A DNA stretch of 64,000 nucleotides from a bacterium (GCA_919901855.1 CAKKQC010000038.1:105298-169297), one strand, 5' to 3'. Positions 28,476 to 39,633 are shown, counted from the first letter of the stretch. Numbers and translations: made by a program. Notes: a model not told the origin generated them from the sequence alone.

Positions 28476-29866
28476 TGCGCCGGATGCTGGCCCTTCTCCT
28501 GGCCGTGACCGCCGGGCGCGCGGTCGCGACGTCGACGGCCAAGCCGTTGAACCTGCCGATGAGCGTCCGCCAGATGGGGATGGGCGACGTCAGCGCCGCG
28601 GGCGCGGACACGCTCCGGGCATGGAGCAACCCCGGCATCCTGGGCTGGCAGGAGTCCCGCGGCGAGGTCGCGATCAACGGGTCGTCCCTGTTCGGCGCCG
28701 AGGCCACGACGATGGGATTCGGCGCGGGCTGGGCGTTCACGCCCGAGATCACGGGCGGCCTCCTGGTCTCGACCTACTCGGTTTCGTTCGACCAGGTCGA
28801 CGCGACGGGCGCCTCCACCGGGGCGGCGCTGTCCCAGCGGTCGATGGCCGTCGGGCTCGGCGGCGCGTACCGCAGCGGCGTAATTGCGCTTGGCGCCACG
28901 GTCAAGTTCGTCTCGGATTCCGTGGGCGCGATCGGGGCGTCCTCCGCGGCCGCCGACATCGGGCTGGCCGCCAGCACCCCCAACGGCGTCAGGGCCGGGC
29001 TCGCGTACCGCAACATCGGGGGCACGCTCGGGACCCCGGTGGTCGCGGGCATCTCGACCGACGGCATGCCGGGGGAGTTCCGCGCCGGGGTGGCCTACGC
29101 CTACGCGCCGCTCAAGCTCACGGGTGGCGTCGAGTACTCGATGCCCGTCGACGCGGACGCGCGGGCGGGGCTCGGCGCGGAGTGGTGGCCGGTGCCGATG
29201 GTGGCCCTGCGCGCCGGGATGTCCGGCCTCCAGGCGACCCAGCGCCAGCTCACGTTCGGGCTCTCGGCGGTTTTCAGCGGCATCGGACTCGACTACGCGC
29301 TCGGCAGCCATCCGCTGGGCCCCGTGCATCGGTTCAGCCTCTCGTACCTGTTCGGCGCCTCGGCCCGGTCGGAGACCTCCGCCGCCGAACCGGCGCTGGC
29401 GGAGGCGCCGGCCGCGCCGGCCCCCGCTCCGGCCGCCATGGCCCCGGCCCCGAAGCGGACTGCGGCCGCCCGCAAGGTCGCGGTGGCGCCCTTCGCGTCG
29501 GCCGAGCTCTCCGACGTCATGGACGCGGAGTCGGTCGCCTCCGAGCTCCGGACGGATCTTGGCCGGCGGGCGACCCTGTACGTGCTCGCGCCGAAATTGG
29601 TCGAGGCCGCGGCGAACGGACGGGGCATGCCCCGCCGGTGCACGACCGAGGACTGCGCGGTCCAGTTGGGCAAGGCCCTCGCGGCCGACGGCGTCGTCCT
29701 CGGCGCCTACGAGAAGATCGGGGGATCGACCGTGCTGAACCTCCGGCTGGTCACGGTCGCCTACGGCGACATCCTGGTCAACGAGACGGTGAAGTGCGAC
29801 AGCGAGGAAGGGATCCGGGCCGCCCTGGGCGCCTTCGCCGGCCGCGTCGCCAAGGCTCTCAAGTAG
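28475..29866 (+). CDS. PorV/UPF0164-like outer-membrane barrel fused to a CsgG-like domain (copy 3)
   Basis: A 463-residue protein whose ATG overlaps the stop of the giant gene (TGATG). The signal peptide (MRRMLALLLAVTAGRAVA) is followed by the family opening LPMSVRQMGMGDVSAAGADTL and AWSNPGILGWQ. Barrel strands reach about residue 300 (HRFSLSYLFGASA). An Ala/Pro linker and a diverged CsgG-like domain follow (KVAVAPFASAELSDVM... CTTEDCAVQLGKALAADGVVLGAYEK). The Cys-x4-Cys pair of the other copies is kept, but the KANMDKVLAEQSFQQ block is replaced. Its pairing with a different giant repeat protein mirrors copy 2. The stop codon TAG shares its last base with palindrome P2. Likely role: outer-membrane partner for export or anchoring of the giant (inference). 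Confidence 0.87.
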   Translation: MRRMLALLLAVTAGRAVATSTAKPLNLPMSVRQMGMGDVSAAGADTLRAWSNPGILGWQESRGEVAINGSSLFGAEATTMGFGAGWAFTPEITGGLLVSTYSVSFDQVDATGASTGAALSQRSMAVGLGGAYRSGVIALGATVKFVSDSVGAIGASSAAADIGLAASTPNGVRAGLAYRNIGGTLGTPVVAGISTDGMPGEFRAGVAYAYAPLKLTGGVEYSMPVDADARAGLGAEWWPVPMVALRAGMSGLQATQRQLTFGLSAVFSGIGLDYALGSHPLGPVHRFSLSYLFGASARSETSAAEPALAEAPAAPAPAPAAMAPAPKRTAAARKVAVAPFASAELSDVMDAESVASELRTDLGRRATLYVLAPKLVEAAANGRGMPRRCTTEDCAVQLGKALAADGVVLGAYEKIGGSTVLNLRLVTVAYGDILVNETVKCDSEEGIRAALGAFAGRVAKALK

Positions 29867-29923
29867 GGACGTACTTTCAATTCTGCGATTCCCGGGGGAA
29901 TCGCAGAATTGAAAGTACGTCCC
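29866..29923. repeat. 58-bp near-perfect palindrome (GGGGAC family, copy P2)
   Basis: Two perfect 28-nt arms (29866-29893 and 29896-29923) flank a 2-nt centre. The arms read GGGACGTACTTTCAATTC inward from the left and mirror from the right. The first base is the last base of the stop codon of the copy 3 barrel gene, and the -10 of cysS begins 15 bp after the palindrome. Unlike P1, P4, P5 and P6 it lies between co-directional genes. It could insulate the giant cassette from cysS as a terminator. Confidence 0.9.
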
Positions 29924-29937
29924 CTCCCGCCCTTCGC

Positions 29938-29943
29938 TAGAAT
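29938..29943 (+). promoter_or_regulatory. -10 element of cysS
   Basis: TAGAAT lies 7 nt before the ATG at 29951. The in-frame ATG at 29942 overlaps this element, so 29951 is the better start. The predicted transcript is leaderless. Confidence 0.6.
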
Positions 29944-29950
29944 GGCTCCC

Positions 29951-31338
<1,388 letters not shown>

Positions 31339-31342
<4 letters not shown>

Positions 31343-32082
31343 GTGCCGTGCTGGCCGGCCGGCGCGCGGTGCTCGAGGCGTTGCGCGTGGGAGCCGGCCG
31401 CGTGACGCGCGTGTACCTGCTGGAGGGCGGCCGGGGCGGCATCCTGCGCGAACTCCACGAAGCGGCCGCATCGGCCCGGGTGCCCGTCGAGGAGGCGCCC
31501 CGCGAGATGCTCGACCAGCTCGCGGAGGGCCGGCCGCACCAGGGGGTGGTTGCGCTCGCGGCGTCGGCGGGGGCGCCCACGCTCGACGACGTGCTCCGGC
31601 GTGCTAGGGACCAGGGGGAGGCGCCGTTCATCGTCGTCCTCGACGAGATCAAGGACCCCCAGAACGCGGGCGCCATCGTGCGGACGGCCGAGTGCGCGGG
31701 GGCGCATGGGCTGGTCATGACCGAGCGGCGGAGCGCCCCGGTCGGACCGGGTATGGAGCGGTCGTCGGCGGGCGCGATCGAGCACCTCCCCGTGGTCATC
31801 GTCGGGAACCTGCGGCAGGCCCTGGACCGGCTCAAGGAGGCCGGGGTTTGGGCGGTGGGGGCGGACATGGCGGGGACGAAGGCGCACACGGATGCGGATT
31901 TCGTGCGGCCCGTCGCGCTGGTCCTGGGCGAGGAGGGCAAAGGCCTGCGGGACCTCACGAAGAAGACGTGCGATGACCTGGTGCGGATCCCGATGAAGGG
32001 GAAGATCGGTTCCCTGAACGTCTCCGCCGCCGCCGCCGTCCTGTGCTTCGAGGTCGTTCGCCAGCGCGGCTTGGTAAGATAG
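31339..32082 (+). CDS. rlmB: 23S rRNA (guanosine-2'-O-)-methyltransferase, SpoU/TrmH family
   Basis: A 247-residue SpoU-class (trefoil-knot) methyltransferase, SAM-dependent, predicted to methylate the 2'-O of a guanosine in the 23S rRNA peptidyl-transferase region. The N-terminal substrate-binding domain begins VLAGRRAVLEALR. The three knot motifs are LDEIKDPQNAGAIVRTAECA, ALVLGEEGKGL and IPMKGKIGSLNVSAAAAV. GTG 31339 overlaps the cysS stop (GTGA). Length and motif order fit RlmB better than the shorter TrmH or TrmL. TrmH-like tRNA methylation remains possible. Confidence 0.9.
32075..32080 (+). promoter_or_regulatory. -10 element before the 2,430-residue protein
   Basis: TAAGAT ends 8 nt before GTG 32089 and lies over the last codons and stop of rlmB. 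It would allow transcription of the giant gene separately from cysS-rlmB, again leaderless. Confidence 0.45.
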
Positions 32083-32088
32083 ACGACG

Positions 32089-35000
32089 GTGAGTCCTCCG
32101 ACGCCGCAGGAGCCTGAGACCGAAGCGCTCGTCCTCCACTTCAAGGCGCTCGTGAAGCGCGACGCCCGCGGCCGGTTCCGGGCCGTCGCCCCCGATTTCC
32201 CCGCCGTGGCCGTGACCGGCGACACCCAGGAGGAGGCGCTGGGCGCCCTGGAGGGCGCTATCCAGAAGCACCTCGCCGCGACGGCCGCGATCGCGCTCGA
32301 GACCGTCCACGAGGAGCCCCTCGGGTTCGTGCCGTACGGCGCGGTCGCCCTCGGCGACCAATTGTGCATCGGGACGAACCTCGACATCGTGCTCATGAGC
32401 GAGAGCGGCGCGCGCGGCGGCTGGCGGCGGTCCCACGTGACCCAGCAGGCGACCGAGTTCCTGCTGGTCGCGGACGGCGAGAGCACGGAAGATCCCTTCG
32501 GCGGCGAGCAGGAGACCACGCAGGTGCAGGCCCTCGCCGTGTTCTCCTCCCCGGACGCGGACGCCGCGCTCTACGCCGGCACGAACCTCAAGGGCCTCGT
32601 GTACGTGCTCGAGGGCGACGAGTGGCGGCCCGCCTTCTCGACCAGCGAGGAGCAGGTCCACGCGCTCACGGTTTTCGGCGGTTCGCTCTACGCGGGCACG
32701 TCCCCCTCGGGCCGGATAGTCCGCTGGGACGGCCGGCACGCGGAGATGGTCCACCAGGCGGGCCAGATCGGGATCACGGCGCTCGCCGAGTTCAACGGGG
32801 CGTTGTACGCGGGCACGTACCCCGACGGGCTCGTGCTCCGGAGCGAGGACGGCGAGCTCTGGGAGATCGTTTGCCGCACCAGGTCGAAGCTCGTGAACAA
32901 GCTGTGCGCCGGGCCGGGCCACCTTTACGCGGCGTGCAGCCACCCGGCGGGCGGCGCGATCTTCCGCACGGCGGACGGCGGGGAATGGGAGCGGTGCTTC
33001 TTCAGCGAGAAGGACGTCAACGTCTACGCGCTCGAGAACTTCGGCGGGCGCCTGTTCGCGGGTACGGGCGAGGCGGGGCGGCTGTTCGTGAGCCGGGACG
33101 GCATGGACTGGGAGGTCGCGCTCCAGTCCACGGAGGCGGCGCTGCGCGTCGTGGCAGCTCACCGGGGCCGGCTCTACCTCGGGTGCGAGCGCCGCGGCCT
33201 GGTCCTGCGCACGTCGGGGACCGAGGCCGCGCAGCCCGTCATCCGCGACCTCGTCGCTTCCACGGTGTCGAGTTCCCGCGCGGTCCTCGAGTGGGCGACG
33301 GACGTGCCGTGCAGCGCCCTCGTCCAGTACGGGTCCGGCGCGGTGCGGGACATGACCGCGAGCAACCCCACGCTCTCGCGCAAGCACCGGGTCGTGCTCG
33401 AGGGCCTCCGGGCGGGGACGAAGTACAGCTACATGATCACGGCGCGCAACGCCGAGGGTGCCGAGGCCGTGCGCGTTGCGGAGGACGGGTTCTCGACGCC
33501 GGTCATGGCGGCGCCGGCCGTATCCTCGGCCACGCACCCGGAGGATGCCCGCTGGTACGCCTCCCGCGACGTCGACCTCAAGTGGGAACCGCTGGCCGGC
33601 GCGGCGAAGTACCTGGTGCGGTTCGACCCCCAGCGGATCACCCGGCTAAGCGCCGCTGACCTCGCGGTAACGGCGTGCGAGTTCCACGCCTCGGCGGAGG
33701 GGGACGGCGTTTTCTGGTTCGCCGTGGCGGGTGTGGACGAGGCGGGCAACGTCGGGGATGTCGCCATCCGGCCGGTGCAGGTGGACACGACCGTCACGAT
33801 GCCGCAGGCGTCCTCGCCGACCCACCCGGAGGCCGAGCGGTGGTACGGGACGGCCGTGGTCGAGGTGGAGGCGCTGGGATCGGATCTCCATTCGGGTCCC
33901 GGCGGGTTCCTGTTCGCCATCGGCCGGGTGGGCGAGGCCTGGGAGCACCTGGCCTTCCAGCCCGTGCTGACGGTCGAGCCCGGGCCGGACGCGCACGCGA
34001 AGTGGGCCCTGCCGCGGCTTCCGGACGGCCCGTGGGAGGTCTACGTCAGGTTCCGGGACGCGGCGGGCAACGAGAGCTCGCCCGCGGCCCTCCGGGTCCA
34101 GATCGACACCGCGCCGCCCGTCATCGCGCTCGAGACGGCCCCCACGGTCGCGAAGGCCGGGGAGGTCGAGCTCAAGTGGTCCGCCCGCGACGAGCGCAGC
34201 GGCATCGGCCGCGTGTCGGTCCAGCAGCGACACGGCGGCGGCACGACCACCGGCGACTGGGAGACGATCTACGAAGGCAAGGCCCAGTCGGTCAAGGTCG
34301 AGGGCGCGGACGGCGACCAGATGTGGTATCGCATCCTGGCCGAGGACCGCGCGGGGAACGAGGCGGCCGCCGAGACCCACCACCCCGTCCTCTTCGACGG
34401 GTCGCCGCCCGCTCCCGTAACGGCCCTCGAGGTCAACAGCCTGACGGGCGGCGACATCCTCCTGCGCTGGGCGCCCGTAACCGACCAGTACAGCGAGGTC
34501 GTTCGCTATCATGTCCACCGCTCGACGGAGGAGGGGCGGCTGGGACTCCGGATCGGGACCGTGGCCGCGGCCGTGCTCGAGTACATGGACGAGGGCACGG
34601 GGCTCGCGCACGCCGGCCGGTACCTGTACCGCATCTGCGCCGAGGACGGGGTCGGGAACGTGGCCGAGGAGGGTGTGACGGTCGCGGCGGTTTCCGACAA
34701 GGAGGCTCGTCCGCCGGTCGTCGTCTCGAAGACGCATCCGGCCGACGAGTGGACGACCCTCACCGAGGCCGTGCTCGAGTGGGAGGCCCCCCAGGACGAC
34801 ACCGGGGTGCGCGAGTACCTGTGGCGGCTCGACCGGAACCCGTCCAGCTCCCTCGTCAAGGGAGTCGACGCGGCCCTGCTCGCGCCGCCGCTCAAGATCG
34901 CGAAGTTGCTCGACGGGCTCTGGTACGTGCACGTGGCGACCGTGGACGGAGCCGGAAACGTCAGTCCGGCCGCGCACTATCCGCTCCGCGTCGTGACCCG

Positions 35001-38000
35001 TCCGCCCCACGCGCGGCTCAAGCCCCTGCCGTCGCTCGTGAACTCGAGGAAGCTCCGGCTCGAGTGGGAGGCGGAGGAGGGCGTCGTCGGGGTCGCGATC
35101 GGCGTGCGCGAGGGCGGGGTCCAGGCGTGGCGGACCCTCCACGATCGCATCGAGGGTCGCGGCCGCGAGGTCGAGGTCGAGGGCGAGGGCGTGTACGAGT
35201 TTTCGGTGCGCGCGTACGACACGTTCGGCCGGCAGGGCATCTGGGAGGAGGGTCAGGTCACCCTCATCGACACGACGCCGCCGCTCGAGGTCCCCGCCGT
35301 CGACGCGAAGTCGCTCGCCGGCGGCCGCATCCAGGTCGAGTGGGAGCCGAGCTGGGACGAGCTGGCCGGGCTGGCGTCCTACCGGGTGCTGCGCCAGCGT
35401 GCCGGGGCCGGCGGCGCCGAGGGGACCGGACGCTGGGACCCCGTGGCCGAGATTCCCGCCGCCGACGACACCGTGTGGGTGGACGAGTGCGCGAACATCG
35501 AGGACGGGACGCGGCTGCTCTACACGGTCTGGCCCGTGGACGCGGCCGGCAACATCCTCGAGCAGGGCCCCGCCTCCGACGCCGTGTGCGACCGCTCCGC
35601 CCCCCTGCCGCGGCTGGTGGCCAAGTCGCATCCCGACCCCGCGAAGTTCTACGCCGCCCGCAAGGTCGAGGTGCTCTGGGACGCGGGGGAGGACCCCTCC
35701 GGCGTGGCCGGGCTCGTGGTCGAGCTCAACGCGATGCCGGGGACGATCCCGAGCCCCGAGGCTCTCGCGCCCCGCGAGGAGCGCACGCTCAGTTTCGACC
35801 TGCCCGAGGACGGCCGGTGGTACCTGCACGCCCGGACCCTGGACCGGGCGGGCAACGCGAGCGATACCGTGCACCTCTCGATCCAGGTGGACACCCGCGT
35901 CGATCCGCCCACGGCGTCCTTCGCGCAGGACCCGTTTCTGGAATGGCAGAGCGGGGGCACGGTGACCGTGGTGATGAAGCCGCCCGACGACATCTCGGGC
36001 GTGCCTGCCTTCTGGTGGGTGCTGGACCAGATGCCGGGTACGGCTCCGGACCGCCTCAACGCCACCCGGCACCTGTCGACGGCGCTGAAGCTCTCCCCCA
36101 AGGCCGCGGGCGTCTGGTACGCGCACCTCGCGGCCGAGGACGGCGCGGGGAACATCTCGACGCCCGTGCACCTCGCCATGCGGCTGACGACGGGGCTGCC
36201 GATGCCCCACATCACCCGGGCCTCGCATCCCGAGGGCCTCTGGAGCCAGAAGCGCGAGGTCGAGCTGGCCTGGGAGGTCGGCGAGAGCGCGGGGATCGGG
36301 TTCGTGTGGTGGCTGGCTCCGAAACGGGAGGAGGACCCGCCCGCGGGCGCGATGCGCATCAACCAGTCCCGGCTGAAGTTGAACGTGGACGAGGGGATCC
36401 GGTACCTGCACATCGCGGCCGCGGACGACCTGGGCCGCCGGTCGGCTCCCGTGGCGTACCAGCTCCGCGTGGACGCGACGCCGCCCGACCTGTCCGTGCG
36501 CTGCCTCTCGCATCCCAAGGGCCGCTGGTCTTCGAAGCGCCGGGTCCAGTACTCGGTCGAGGCCGCCGACACGCACTCGGGGATTGCGCGCGTCGAGCTG
36601 GCCCTGACCGCCTCGGGGACGCGGCCCGAGGTCTGGGAGCTTGCCCTCGGCACGGACGGCGAGCGCGAGGTGCCGGGCGAGGGGGCGTGGACGCTGTGGG
36701 CCCGCGCCGTCGACCTGGCGGGCAACATCTCGCCGCTGTCGGGCTGGGAGATCATGGTGGATCTCGAGGCGGCGCCCCCGGGGGTGTTCTCGCCGACGCA
36801 CCCCGACGGCATCTGGACGAACGCGACCGACGCGGAGGTCTATCTCCTGCCGGGCGAGGACCTCGCGGGCGTCGCCGAGTACTCGCTCGCGTTGTTCCAG
36901 GCCGGCGAGGAGATTCCGCCCGCGCCGCCCCCCGACGCGATGAAGACGTCCGAAGACTGGCACCGGTTCACCCTCGCGGGCCACGGGCGCTGGACGGTCG
37001 CGGCGTGGGCGAGGGATGTCGCGGGCAACGTGTCGCCGCCGTCGCGGGCCATCCTCCTCGTGGACACGGTCACGCACGCGCCCGGGGGATTCGTCGTCGA
37101 GCCGCCCGCCGAGGGGGGCTGGATCAGGTCCCGGGACGTCCTCGTGTTCTGGAAGGTGCCGGAGGAGATCTCGGGCGACCCGGCGGGGTATCTCTGGACG
37201 CTCGACGAGTCGCCCACGACCCTGCCCGCTCCCGGCAGTTCGGGAGTCGCCGCGATCCCCGAACTCGATCTCGGGGACCTTGGCGATGGCGTGCACTGGC
37301 TGCACGTGCGCACCATGGACATGGCCGGGAACCTCTCGGAGGAGGCCGCGCACGTCAGGCTCGCGGTCGACGCGGAAGCCCCGGTGCTCACCCTCGCCTG
37401 CCCCGAGGCCGCGAAGGGATCGTGGATCCGCGGACGGAAGGTGAGCCTCCGGGCGTCCGGCGAGGACCGGGTCTCGGGGTTCACGGGCTGCCTCTGGACG
37501 CTGCACGCCGAGGGCGAGGAGGCGCCGGACATCCTCCAGGGGCGGTGGAAGGAGGAGCCCGAGTGGAGCGTCGAGGTGCCGCGGGACGGCACCTGGATCG
37601 TGACGGTCGCGGCCATGGACGGGGCGGGCAACGTGTCCGACCCGGCGCGGCTCACCGTCCGGCTGGACGCCGAGGCGCTGCCTCCCCTGGGGCTTCGTTC
37701 GACTTCGCACCCCGAGGCCGGGCGGTGGTACCCGGGCCGCCAGCTCGAGGTCGCCTGGGAGGCGCCCGCGGACGCTTCGGGGCTCAAGGGCTTCCGGTGG
37801 GCGCTCGTCCGGGGCGGTGAGCCGCTCGGAGAGCCGGCCGGCTGGACCCTGGCCGTCAAGCCCGGGATCGCGACCCTCCTGCCGGAGGACGGGAAGTGGC
37901 TGGTCGGAGTCGTGACCGAGGACGCGGTGGGCAATCTCTCGGCGCCCGTCACGGTCGAGGTCATGGCCGACACCACCGTGGCGTCCCCCCGGCTGGTTAC

Positions 38001-39381
38001 CCCGACGCATCCGAACGCCGAGGTCTGGTACGCCGAGACCCAGGTCGCCATCGCGGTCGAGGCCGCGGATGAAGCATCCGGCCTGGCCGAGGTGCTCGTG
38101 GGGCCCAGCCGGACCGCCCAGCCGGACGCGGAGGCCCTGCGGCCCATTGAGGCGGGCACGGCTACGATCAACCTCGAGCGCGGAGCCTGGTGGATCCACG
38201 CCGTGGCCGTGGACCGGGCGGGGAACCGCAGCGCTCCTTCGGTGCTCCAGGTCCACGTGGATCCCTCGATCAGCCCGCCGCTCGTGACGTGCGAGACGCA
38301 TCCGGATTCCGAGAAGTGGTACGACAACACCGGGTGCCGGTTCAGCGTCAGTCCCTCGGGCCAGGCGTCGCCGAAGGAATTCCTCTGGGTGTTCGACCAG
38401 ATCGCGGACACCCAGCCCGACCCCGCCACCGCCAAGCGGATGCAGCCGGGGCCCCTGGAGGTCTCCGCGGACTCGTCGGGCGAGTGGTGGCTCCACGTCG
38501 TTACCGTATCGGCCACGGGCGCGCAGGCCACGCAGGCCTCGCACGTGCGGGTGCGCGTCGACGTGCTGCCGCCCGAGTCCCCGGTGGTCCGGTCGAAGAC
38601 GCACCACATGGCGCCGCGGCGGTCGAAGGCGCGCGACGCCGAACTCGAGTGGGACGAGCCGAAGGACGCCTCCGGTATAGCCTCCTACGCCTACACGCTG
38701 ACAAGGCCCGGCCTCCTCGGCGCGAAGACGGCGAAGAGCGGCATCGTGCACCAGCGCAAGGTGAAACTGCCGGGGCTGGAGCCCGGGGCCTGGGAGTTCG
38801 CGGTCACGGCCACCGACCGGGCGGGCCACACGGGGCCCCCGGGCCGGTACGCCATGGCGGTCAGCGATGTCCAGGACCTCTACGTGGTGGTGCGGTCCGA
38901 GAGCTGGCGGGTGGCGCGCGAGAACATCGAGGTCGAGGTCCGGGACCCCGGGAAGCTGGCGAAGAAGCTCAAGACCGGCCACGGCGGAGAAGCCTGGTTC
39001 CGCGAGCTTGGCTACGGGCGCTACGTCGTGTCCGTGTCCCTCCCCAAGCCCAACCCGCCGATCGAGTTCGACGGCATCGACCTCGAGGACGGGGAATCGT
39101 ACATGCGGCTCGAGGTCACGATGGCGGGGATGGCGTGGATGGTCTGCCGCGACGAGCTGCGGCTCTGGGTTCCCAGGATGTGGCTCGACGGCGGCCGGGT
39201 CGAGATCGTGGACGACCGGAACGCGGCGCGGGGGGTGCACCTGCTCCGGGACCTCCCGCGGCGCGGCATCTACCTCGCGTGCGCCCTCCCGCACGACCTC
39301 GTCCGCGGCGGCTTCCAGCTCCTGGGCGGCCCCCTGGCCAAGCTCCAGTGGCCGGTGTTGACGTTCGCGAGGCTGCCGTAG
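32089..39381 (+). CDS. 2,430-residue protein: HicB-like domain, WD/YVTN-like propeller, Fn3 and ~20 Ig-like repeats, no signal peptide
   Basis: Residues about 12-70 (LHFKALVKRDARGRFRAVAP, then QEEALGALEGAIQKHLAA) look like a HicB-type alpha/beta fold. Residues about 75-390 hold beta-propeller strands (LYAGTNLKGLVYVLEGDEW; SLYAGTSPSGRIVRWDG; GALYAGTYPDGLVLRSEDG). A fibronectin type III domain follows (about 395-480, HRVVLEGLRAGTKYSYMITA). About 20 repeats come next with the pattern THPEA-x-RWY...DxSGxxxYxWxLD...GxWYLHVxAxDxAGNxS and spaced VDTxxxxP links. The end (VVVRSESWRVARENIEVEVR) resembles a carboxypeptidase-regulatory-like fold. Unlike the other two giants it has no signal peptide, no FlgD-like C-terminus and no barrel partner. 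Extracellular-type repeats without an obvious export signal are unexplained. Function unknown. Confidence 0.8.
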   Translation: MSPPTPQEPETEALVLHFKALVKRDARGRFRAVAPDFPAVAVTGDTQEEALGALEGAIQKHLAATAAIALETVHEEPLGFVPYGAVALGDQLCIGTNLDIVLMSESGARGGWRRSHVTQQATEFLLVADGESTEDPFGGEQETTQVQALAVFSSPDADAALYAGTNLKGLVYVLEGDEWRPAFSTSEEQVHALTVFGGSLYAGTSPSGRIVRWDGRHAEMVHQAGQIGITALAEFNGALYAGTYPDGLVLRSEDGELWEIVCRTRSKLVNKLCAGPGHLYAACSHPAGGAIFRTADGGEWERCFFSEKDVNVYALENFGGRLFAGTGEAGRLFVSRDGMDWEVALQSTEAALRVVAAHRGRLYLGCERRGLVLRTSGTEAAQPVIRDLVASTVSSSRAVLEWATDVPCSALVQYGSGAVRDMTASNPTLSRKHRVVLEGLRAGTKYSYMITARNAEGAEAVRVAEDGFSTPVMAAPAVSSATHPEDARWYASRDVDLKWEPLAGAAKYLVRFDPQRITRLSAADLAVTACEFHASAEGDGVFWFAVAGVDEAGNVGDVAIRPVQVDTTVTMPQASSPTHPEAERWYGTAVVEVEALGSDLHSGPGGFLFAIGRVGEAWEHLAFQPVLTVEPGPDAHAKWALPRLPDGPWEVYVRFRDAAGNESSPAALRVQIDTAPPVIALETAPTVAKAGEVELKWSARDERSGIGRVSVQQRHGGGTTTGDWETIYEGKAQSVKVEGADGDQMWYRILAEDRAGNEAAAETHHPVLFDGSPPAPVTALEVNSLTGGDILLRWAPVTDQYSEVVRYHVHRSTEEGRLGLRIGTVAAAVLEYMDEGTGLAHAGRYLYRICAEDGVGNVAEEGVTVAAVSDKEARPPVVVSKTHPADEWTTLTEAVLEWEAPQDDTGVREYLWRLDRNPSSSLVKGVDAALLAPPLKIAKLLDGLWYVHVATVDGAGNVSPAAHYPLRVVTRPPHARLKPLPSLVNSRKLRLEWEAEEGVVGVAIGVREGGVQAWRTLHDRIEGRGREVEVEGEGVYEFSVRAYDTFGRQGIWEEGQVTLIDTTPPLEVPAVDAKSLAGGRIQVEWEPSWDELAGLASYRVLRQRAGAGGAEGTGRWDPVAEIPAADDTVWVDECANIEDGTRLLYTVWPVDAAGNILEQGPASDAVCDRSAPLPRLVAKSHPDPAKFYAARKVEVLWDAGEDPSGVAGLVVELNAMPGTIPSPEALAPREERTLSFDLPEDGRWYLHARTLDRAGNASDTVHLSIQVDTRVDPPTASFAQDPFLEWQSGGTVTVVMKPPDDISGVPAFWWVLDQMPGTAPDRLNATRHLSTALKLSPKAAGVWYAHLAAEDGAGNISTPVHLAMRLTTGLPMPHITRASHPEGLWSQKREVELAWEVGESAGIGFVWWLAPKREEDPPAGAMRINQSRLKLNVDEGIRYLHIAAADDLGRRSAPVAYQLRVDATPPDLSVRCLSHPKGRWSSKRRVQYSVEAADTHSGIARVELALTASGTRPEVWELALGTDGEREVPGEGAWTLWARAVDLAGNISPLSGWEIMVDLEAAPPGVFSPTHPDGIWTNATDAEVYLLPGEDLAGVAEYSLALFQAGEEIPPAPPPDAMKTSEDWHRFTLAGHGRWTVAAWARDVAGNVSPPSRAILLVDTVTHAPGGFVVEPPAEGGWIRSRDVLVFWKVPEEISGDPAGYLWTLDESPTTLPAPGSSGVAAIPELDLGDLGDGVHWLHVRTMDMAGNLSEEAAHVRLAVDAEAPVLTLACPEAAKGSWIRGRKVSLRASGEDRVSGFTGCLWTLHAEGEEAPDILQGRWKEEPEWSVEVPRDGTWIVTVAAMDGAGNVSDPARLTVRLDAEALPPLGLRSTSHPEAGRWYPGRQLEVAWEAPADASGLKGFRWALVRGGEPLGEPAGWTLAVKPGIATLLPEDGKWLVGVVTEDAVGNLSAPVTVEVMADTTVASPRLVTPTHPNAEVWYAETQVAIAVEAADEASGLAEVLVGPSRTAQPDAEALRPIEAGTATINLERGAWWIHAVAVDRAGNRSAPSVLQVHVDPSISPPLVTCETHPDSEKWYDNTGCRFSVSPSGQASPKEFLWVFDQIADTQPDPATAKRMQPGPLEVSADSSGEWWLHVVTVSATGAQATQASHVRVRVDVLPPESPVVRSKTHHMAPRRSKARDAELEWDEPKDASGIASYAYTLTRPGLLGAKTAKSGIVHQRKVKLPGLEPGAWEFAVTATDRAGHTGPPGRYAMAVSDVQDLYVVVRSESWRVARENIEVEVRDPGKLAKKLKTGHGGEAWFRELGYGRYVVSVSLPKPNPPIEFDGIDLEDGESYMRLEVTMAGMAWMVCRDELRLWVPRMWLDGGRVEIVDDRNAARGVHLLRDLPRRGIYLACALPHDLVRGGFQLLGGPLAKLQWPVLTFARLP

Positions 39382-39391
39382 GAGCCTCCTT

Positions 39392-39517
39392 GGGGACAGT
39401 CTTTGGATCATTGGATTGTCGATCGGATGTCCGCAAGGAGCGACCATGACGCTCCGTGCGGGATCTTCCGGCCGCACCCGCAAGGGCGGACGATCGAATG
39501 ATCCGAAGACCGTCCCC
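39392..39517. repeat. imperfect inverted repeat with a long loop (GGGGAC family, copy P3)
   Basis: The left arm starts GGGGACAGTCTTTGGATCAT (39392) and the right arm ends at GTCCCC (39517). Over 25 nt the arms differ at about four positions, and GTC follows on both. The 70-odd bases between the arms can form smaller hairpins (for example GGAGCG around 39437 with CGCTCC around 39450). It starts 10 nt after the stop of the giant gene. It fills much of the 252-nt stretch between that stop and the likely hpnC start; nothing else is evident there. Confidence 0.75.
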
Positions 39518-39633
39518 GCCCGCTCCGAGAACCACCCGGCCTTCGGCATGTGGAAGCGCCGAAAGGGCATGGCGGACCCGGGCGCATTCGTCCGGCGCCT
39601 GCGGGCGCCCCGGCAGCGACGGGCGCGCCTTCG

